A stretch of DNA of 64,000 nucleotides from Combretum micranthum (taxonomy: Eukaryota > Streptophyta > Magnoliopsida > Myrtales > Combretaceae): contig JAMXBD010000169.1 of NCBI GenBank assembly GCA_024138025.1, positions 1,116,001 through 1,180,000 of the forward strand, read 5' to 3'. Shown here piece by piece: positions 58,261 through 64,000 of this stretch. The notes under the pieces were generated by a model. It worked only from the letters and a program-made list of their open reading frames with translations. It made no database searches and had not been told where the DNA came from. A program made the position numbers and the translations under genes. The first letter of the stretch is position 1. Every line of letters begins with the position of its first letter.

Positions 58261-59229
58261 TCATTCATGTTCTTGGGAAAGAATTCTTTGGAGAAATTAA
58301 TTCCTCAATTTATCAAGACTTCTAAGGCCAGACAGTAAGGAATTGACACTACTTTGAGAAATCACTTAGCTACCATTCACAACCTAGAGATATAATTAGA
58401 TCAAATTTCCAAGGTCTTATAAAAAAGACCTCAAGGAACTTTAGCAGCCAACACAAAAGCCAACCCGAAGGACCAAGCTAAAAGTTAAAAGTGACGATGA
58501 AAGACCCTTAGCATGACTAATCCTAGCCTTTCATCAAGTTGTTTTGTTTGTTATGGAAGATGTAATTTTAAACACCTTTGAGTTTGTTTCAAGTTTTTCA
58601 AGATCAATCTTGATGGATGTTTTGAGGAAGACACCTTATGAACCCTCCCAAAACCCCGATACATCATCTTCTATAAACTCAATAAAAATAGTCCTTTTAA
58701 AGCTTTTTCATCATCAAACTGATAAGGTAAGACTTTTCTTCACTCTTTAATTCAATACCATTGTTTATATCTAAATAGATATTTTTTTCATCTCATTACT
58801 TTTATGGTTTTGAAATTTACAAAATTTTGTTAATCTATTGTTATTGATGGTAAGAAGCTTTCTTGATGATTGAAATAGGATAAACTAATTGTTTTCTACA
58901 TTTTTATTGAAAAAATTGAGGCTTTACTTGAATGATCTTAATGAATTCTATCATAACTTTCGAACTTCATTGAAAACTTAATAAGAACTTGGTTAGTTTA
59001 GGGCTGTTTCAAAAGATGATTCTTTTCATAATAAAATTACAAAAGTCATGGAACAAAAATATAGCGAAAATAAGTTTGAAATTCTTTTAGGAAGGCTAAG
59101 AACAAGAGTATCCTGAGTTTGTTCTTCAAGAATGATTAATGTCTTTGATTTAGGTTTAAGTCCAAAATTAGGACAAAAATATATTCTTTTTCAACAGGAG
59201 GTTTATGTTGTGTTATTTGTTTTGCAGAA
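58261..59229 (+). other. Spacer between old gag and env-like gene; pol missing; predicted intron
   Basis: Where protease, RT, RNase H and integrase should lie there are only about 970 bp without any pol motif. A splice donor-like AAG|GTAAGA is at 58727 and an acceptor TTTGTTTTGCAG ends at 59227, three codons or fewer before the env-like start, giving a 501-bp predicted intron in the same place as in the complete Athila. A 68-codon frame (58544-58750) is unrecognised. Confidence 0.5.
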
Positions 59230-59478
59230 ATAGCACCCAAAAGATCCTCAATGATAGAACCACCAAAGAAAACCAAAAAGGCCAAAACTGAGTCTAGGCC
59301 TTCATCCTCACAAGTAAGTGTAGCTAATCAATCTTCAGTACATTTATTTGTTGATGATAAAGCAAAATATAAGACTTTCCTGGTTAATAAACAAATGGTG
59401 CCCAATGTTGTAATAGATTGGGAGGTCGTGAGGAGTTATGGGTTAAAAGGAGACATTAGAGAATATTTTGAAGACTAG
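59230..59478 (+). pseudogene. Env-like gene of the old element, N-terminal fragment
   Basis: Starts at ATA (59230-59232) where the complete Athila has ATG after the acceptor; the next ATG is 59251. Basic N-terminus (PPKKTKKAKTESRPSS), then KAKYKTFLVNKQMVPNVVID and YGLKGDIREYFED. It is cut within codon positions after FED by the solo LTR 59479-62934; the frame continues at 62935. Confidence 0.75.
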
Positions 59479-60163
59479 TGTAAACCCTAGTTTTTCTAAT
59501 AACCAAGAAGACTCGAGAACCGGAAACCAAAACCCTAAACCGGATTAGCTTAAGATGGGAGTGAGACCTAGGAACCCTGAATCCGACTTTTTCTTAGTTT
59601 CCAATTAAGAAAATTTAATCTTGAATACAGTTCTTGAATGTATTTCAAACCAAGAAAAGATCAGATTTTGAGAAAATTTATATTCTGGGCCTTCCCGAGA
59701 CCCGTTACAGAAAAGCGTGCCCCGAAACTCGAATTTTGAAAAATTACTTGTGAATACTCATTTGAATCGAAATTTAATAAGGATTTCAAAAATATGAATT
59801 TCATAATTTTTCAGTTTATGAAAAATACAGTTATAGCCTTTTTATTCTTATTTTTCTTACTACCGGTAATTAAGTTGTCTTGATTACTATTCATTACTAT
59901 TCACAAGTACAACACTACACTCACAAACCATACCCTACTCTTACATCCTTGCAAACACTCCATTACATTTTGTTTTCCAAGAATTATTTGTCTCTAAATA
60001 ATTATTACCATTTATGACTTTTAATACACAAAACAATCAAAACAAATTAAATGAAAAATCAAACCCTCTCCCCCCTTACATGGCCGGCATGATACACCCA
60101 ATTTTGGCTCCCTTTGTGCAATTTTTTTAATTTTTTTATCTCATTTAACCTAATTTCACTTCA

Positions 60164-60170
60164 TATATAA
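60164..60170 (+). promoter_or_regulatory. TATA box of the solo LTR
   Basis: TATATAA 76 bp after GGCCGGC and before a CTCTCTCTCTC tract, the same layout as in the other LTRs of this type. Confidence 0.65.
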
Positions 60171-62199
60171 ACCACTTTTTCTCTCTCTCTCTTCATTCTT
60201 CTCATTTCAAATTTTGCTAAAGGTGGAAAAACTCTCTTTCTCTCCCTCCCCCACTCCTCTTTGCCGTGAGCCTCATGGCTCTTCACACACACACACACAC
60301 ACACATAACTTTTCTTTTTTCCATTTTGTCTTCTATTTTAACCTTAGGTAAAAGAACTTTACTTCTTTTACCTTTAGATCCTTGTAATGGCAAGGATGTT
60401 CTTGTGTATTTTCATTTAAAGATCCCCATGAGCTCTTGCTAGGGATAAGAAAATACTAGTACAAGAATACCAAACCATCACAAGAGTAGATCTTGCATTT
60501 AAACAAGTTTCATGCCATGAACTTCATGATCATCCATCTAAAAGTTGTTTTGAACAAAAGACCTTTCATAAAAATTTAGTTGTTATGTTTTCAAAACCTA
60601 TTCAAGCATTAAGATGGTAGATCTATCATTTTACTATCCATATTCATGTAGGCATTTAAGATCTCATCTCTATTTTGAGTTTTGTGCATTAATGGTCATC
60701 AAGACCTTTGTCTTGAGTAAATCAACTTGCTAGTATATAGATCCCTAGGTAGATGAGTTAAGGAAACCAAAAAGGAAAACTCTTTTCAACAAATGAAATA
60801 GGGTATTTTCGGATGACATGGAAAACCTAGCTTAAAAACCCTTTTATCAACTTCAAAATATGTATTTTACAAGAAAAATGAAGCCTATAGGTGATAGATG
60901 ATGTTTGATGATAATTTTCATGAGTTTAAATGAGTTTTTACCAAGGAAAATATTTAAAACAAGGGGTGAAGTCAAATAGAAAATTTGAGCTGAAAGTTCT
61001 TGTAAGGAAAATTCGTAATACTCCATAGATAGTCAGAAAATACTAATTTTCCAATCTCAAAAATGGTATTTTCTTAAATAAATAAAATCCTTAGGGTATA
61101 GATAAAGTAAATACCTAAATTTCTAAGTATAAAATACATTTTTCCTAAGAGAATCAACTTAAGAATGAGTTTTGCAAAATTCGGATTTTTGGATCAACCC
61201 TATTATAAGACTCACTTATAAGTTTACAAATGAAGATTTAATTAGAGAAATAAAGGCCTTAGGATATAGTTAATGTAAGGGTCAATTTTTCTTTAGAGTC
61301 AATAGAATTTTCATAAGGAAAATCCTTAGAACAATTAAGAGTGACCAATGTTTATCAAATCTACTAGTTAACAAATGGCATGAAATGGTTTCCTAAGATA
61401 AAGGTTATTTAAATTCTTTTAATCTAAAAATTTATAAGAACTTAGGCACATAAGAGTTCATTTCATGACATTCTTGATAGGGAAATTCATTACCATGGCA
61501 TTTATTTTAATTCTACACTTGGAAACCTCAAGAGCATTCATGAAAATCACATTTTTGGAATCAACATACCTACTGAGCAGAACTGATCCTTCATTTCCGA
61601 GACTTAAATGTTTTCAAAACTTGATTTAAACAACAGATTTAGAAAGCTCTTTCGAAGTAGCTAGAAATCAATATAAAATTTGCGAAATTCCGAGTTAAAA
61701 CGACCAAGTTATGGCCATTTTAAATCGGGACTTCGAAAATGACGCGAATTTCGATTTCACTAAGTTGTCTTAGAGTTTTGGTATACTTAGATGATAGAAT
61801 ACTTATTAGGGTATTTCCTTTGTGTTTAGGCGAACCCGAGGACGTCGAGTCTTTACCACCAGATTACTACTACTAAGAGACCGGCGACCCAATGGCGGAG
61901 TGAGTTTTCTCTTCCCAATTCATTTATTGTATTGTGATTGATAAATTAGTGCACTAGAGTGTAGAACAAGAGAAATGAATATGTATGATGGGGAATAATG
62001 GGAAGGTGTATGTTGATGATGATATGAGAACTAAAAATAAGAATATCGAAACCGAGTGATAAATTCTGGTTGTGTAGTTGGTTAGGATGCATTGTTTGGG
62101 AAATTGTTTGATCGCTTGAATAAAATGACTTAATTAACTATTCGGACTAATTCCAAATTCAGACATGTGCATATCATAATGGGAAGGAACATTAGCATT

Positions 62200-62327
62200 G
62201 TTGGTTAATCGTGATCCATAAACGAAATTAATTGTTGGTTAATCGTGATCCATAAACGAAATTAATTGTTGGTTAATCGTGATCCAGAAACGAAATAATG
62301 GTTGGTTATCCGTGAACCATAAACGGC
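62200..62327. repeat. LTR minisatellite, about 3.7 units of 34 bp
   Basis: Three near-identical units starting GTTGGTTAATCGTGATCC and a fourth diverged one. It corresponds to 8041-8188 in reverse complement. Confidence 0.8.
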
Positions 62328-62934
62328 ATAAAGTTAGTATTGCAGTATTCGTTAATCTGTTAACCCGGGATGGAGGGCGCAAGTCCATCCACATATGATT
62401 TCCGGCTAGTCATATGTATGTTGTTTTCATGTGTTTAGTGTATTCACTTGCTTGTATAATTACTTGCTTGAATTGTTGTGACATGAATGTTGTTGTGGGA
62501 GATTTCACTCACTAAGCTAGTTAGCTTACGTCCCTACAGTTTCTTTCTTTTGCAGGTACCGAATATATGGCTTAGACAGCGTCACTCGACCGCACAGGTA
62601 CAAGAGCTAGGAGTTTCCCCTAGAAGTTGGAATTATTGTTTAAACTTCCATAGGAAACTTTTAAGACTTTGGATGACTGTATAAGGCCACTAAATATTCT
62701 TTTGCGGGGGAATGCCCCTTAGTAAATGTAATATTTATTTTTGCATCATGCCTTATATCCTACTGCTAATGTATGCCAAGTTAAGCTTTTATCTCCATTC
62801 GGACTTGTATTCTATTGTTGTAAAGGTACGCTTTACATCTATACGAGACCCTCAAAGGACTAAGGTGGTAATTCGAGAGTCTTGTATGGCATGCGGCGGA
62901 CTGTTACGTTTAGAGTACCCCATGGGGAGTGACA

Positions 62935-63160
62935 ACTACGCTTAGGAAAAAGTGTTTGAGATCAGGGAAGAAGTGTATGGGGAAGTAACCTTAGCCTTTA
63001 TGGCAAGCTTTAGAACTAGGCAACAAATAACAAGCATGGAGGATACAGTCAGTTTATATACCTTTGGAGAATAAAGAAATGTCCCCATGAGAAAGTTTGT
63101 AGTAGCCATGGGTTTGTATATGTCGAGCCTGGATTTTGAAAATCATCCGGTTCATTTCTC
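62935..63160 (+). pseudogene. Env-like gene of the old element, middle fragment
   Basis: Resumes in frame after the solo LTR with an in-frame TAG (probably from TGG). It shows VFEIREEVYGEVTLAFMASF and KFVVAMGLYMSSL, typical of ATHILA ORF-1 proteins, and a TAA inside. At about 63161 the frame stops in unrelated sequence. About 65 residues found in the complete Athila copy between this point and 63385 are missing. Confidence 0.75.
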
Positions 63161-63380
63161 CTAACCCGATTCATATTAAACCCTAACCCATTTAACATGA
63201 ATCCTCGACTAGGGGTTAAAAGAAATTTTAATTTTTGAAAACTTTTTAGAGTCGCCACCCGATATAAATCGGGAAAAAATGAAAGCCAGGATTAATGGGT
63301 CGGTTAATCCTAACTTAACCACTAGTCTGCGAAAAGTTTGATTTAAAAAATCAAACTTTAAAAAATACCAGATATCTGAG
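63161..63380. other. Unexplained 0.2-kb block replacing part of the env-like gene
   Basis: Starts CTAACCCGATTCATATT and contains GAGTCGCCACCCGATATAAA TCGGG-type sequence, a phrase I associate with Ogre/Tat-type retroelements. Two hairpins: CCCGAT-ATAA-ATCGGG (63258-63273) and a perfect 12-bp stem AAAGTTTGATTT/AAATCAAACTTT with a 3-base loop (63333-63359). No duplication found. Perhaps a fragment of another element with loss of the local sequence. Confidence 0.4.
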
Positions 63381-64000
63381 TCCGGTGAATAACTTTGAGC
63401 TGAGCTATTTATATAGCATTGATAAGAGACGCAAGATCAATGTTGGTATTGAGTTGGCCCTTTTTCTCATTGGCCAAGCTACTGACACCGGGACAAAGGG
63501 GATATTCTGTGGAGGTTACATCACTAAGCTGCTCATGGGGATGGAGATTTGGAAGGACCCGTCACCTGATGATGTCAATGTTGATATTAAACCTATTTTG
63601 GATGGCCCCTTCAGACATTGGGGACTTAAGAAGATACATATGGGGCAGAGTTCTTCTAGAGAGTATACTACACCTCTTCGACCTACCATGAGCGATCCGG
63701 CTGGCTCTCTTCGGGGATCACTTGGTGGTTCTGATATGCTGCTATCCAGACAGGAGTTCGAAGCGGCGGAAAAAAAGGCATGAGAAAGAAAGGTTAAAGA
63801 ATAAGAAATTTAGGACAACCGTTTGGAGTTTTCTCCAGACACTTGCTGGGTGTTTTTCCCCACCGCCTAGGAATCTTCCGACTTATGAGTCCTCACCTGA
63901 GAGGACTATTTCTGAGGAAACTCCACAGCCTAGGGTGTACCAAAGGAAAGGGAAAGCTCCGGTTGTTGCTGAGCAGTTGACTTCTGAAGATGAAGCGGTC
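63381..64000 (+). pseudogene. Env-like gene of the old element, C-terminal part, runs off the window
   Basis: Frame from 63385 (GTG, not a true start): FELSYLYSIDKRRKINVGIE, CGGYITKLLMGMEIW, PFRHWGLKKI, matching in order the complete Athila copy (53290-53530). The frame closes at TGA 63781-63783; a slip in the A run at 63768-63775 puts it into a second frame that stays open to base 64000, with a Lys/Arg-rich part (KERLKNKKFR) and a Ser/Pro/Glu-rich tail. No stop stands at the position of the first TAG of the other copy. Confidence 0.8.

Larger units (their letters stand above)
59479..62934 (+). repeat. Solo LTR, chromovirus type, 3456 bp, inside the env-like gene
   Basis: Begins TGTAAACCC and ends GGGGAGTGACA; duplication ACTAG/ACTAC (59474-59478, 62935-62939). 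Reverse complement of the first element's LTR type. GGCCGGC 60082-60088, TATATAA 60164-60170, CT leader, CA run 60284-60305, conserved block near 61684-61728, minisatellite of about 34-bp units (62200-62327), hairpin GGGGGAATGCCCC 62706-62718. Short frames inside (for example 62487-62684) are chance. Confidence 0.92.

Noticed and set aside
58544..58750. A 68-codon frame before the predicted intron, considered as a remnant of pol.
   Set aside because: No protease, RT, RNase H or integrase motif can be seen in any frame.

Overview
The window is plant nuclear DNA, probably from a large-genome eudicot. It holds no host gene, rRNA or tRNA that I can recognise. Nearly every base can be assigned to LTR retrotransposons nested in one another. 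I see two Ty3/gypsy lineages. One is a Tekay/Del-type chromovirus with very long LTRs (3.2-4.3 kb, plus-strand ends TGTCACGCCCC...TTTACA or the reverse complement). The other is Athila (tRNA-Asp primer site, env-like gene after pol). All coding regions carry stops or frameshifts.

Layout. 1-10939: a minus-strand chromovirus: 3' LTR cut by the window edge (1-574), chromodomain, integrase, RNase H, RT, protease, gag, an extra 360-codon ORF of unknown function, primer site, 3499-bp 5' LTR (7441-10939). 10945-28620: an old degenerate ORF of unknown function, split by three insertions. One is a solo LTR (11136-25395) that holds another (12071-22343), which holds another (15279-22083), which holds a fourth (15893-19317); perfect 5-bp target duplications mark the three inner ones. 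29801-33122: an old Athila-type LTR interrupted by an inverted copy of itself. Its primer-site region is cut by a solo LTR (33144-37168).

The leader of that old Athila-type element is cut at 37605 by a minus-strand solo LTR ending at 56954. That LTR received a complete, later Athila (40893-55959, TSD ATATG) with two LTRs, PBS, gag-pol, env-like gene and PPT. The Athila integrase was then split by a further solo LTR (47833-51036, TSD GTTTT). From 56955 the older element resumes: a decayed gag (57067-58260), no pol, then an env-like gene that is cut by a solo LTR (59479-62934) and by a 0.2-kb unexplained block, and runs off the window.

How the parts relate. The coding modules are the usual Ty3/gypsy set and none looks able to act today. 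Point decay is mostly of the C-to-T type, with tryptophan codons turned to stops. Eight or more solo LTRs against two structurally complete elements point to frequent LTR-LTR recombination. The more unusual signals are the extra pre-gag ORF in a chromovirus, GCC-box arrays in the Athila promoter region, a leader intron apparently shared by two env-like genes, and blocks conserved in all chromovirus-type LTRs (a GGGGCATTCCCCC hairpin, an AAAATGGCCATAACTTG block, and GCCGGC upstream of the TATA box). Boundaries were read by eye from terminal dinucleotides, duplications and interrupted reading frames.
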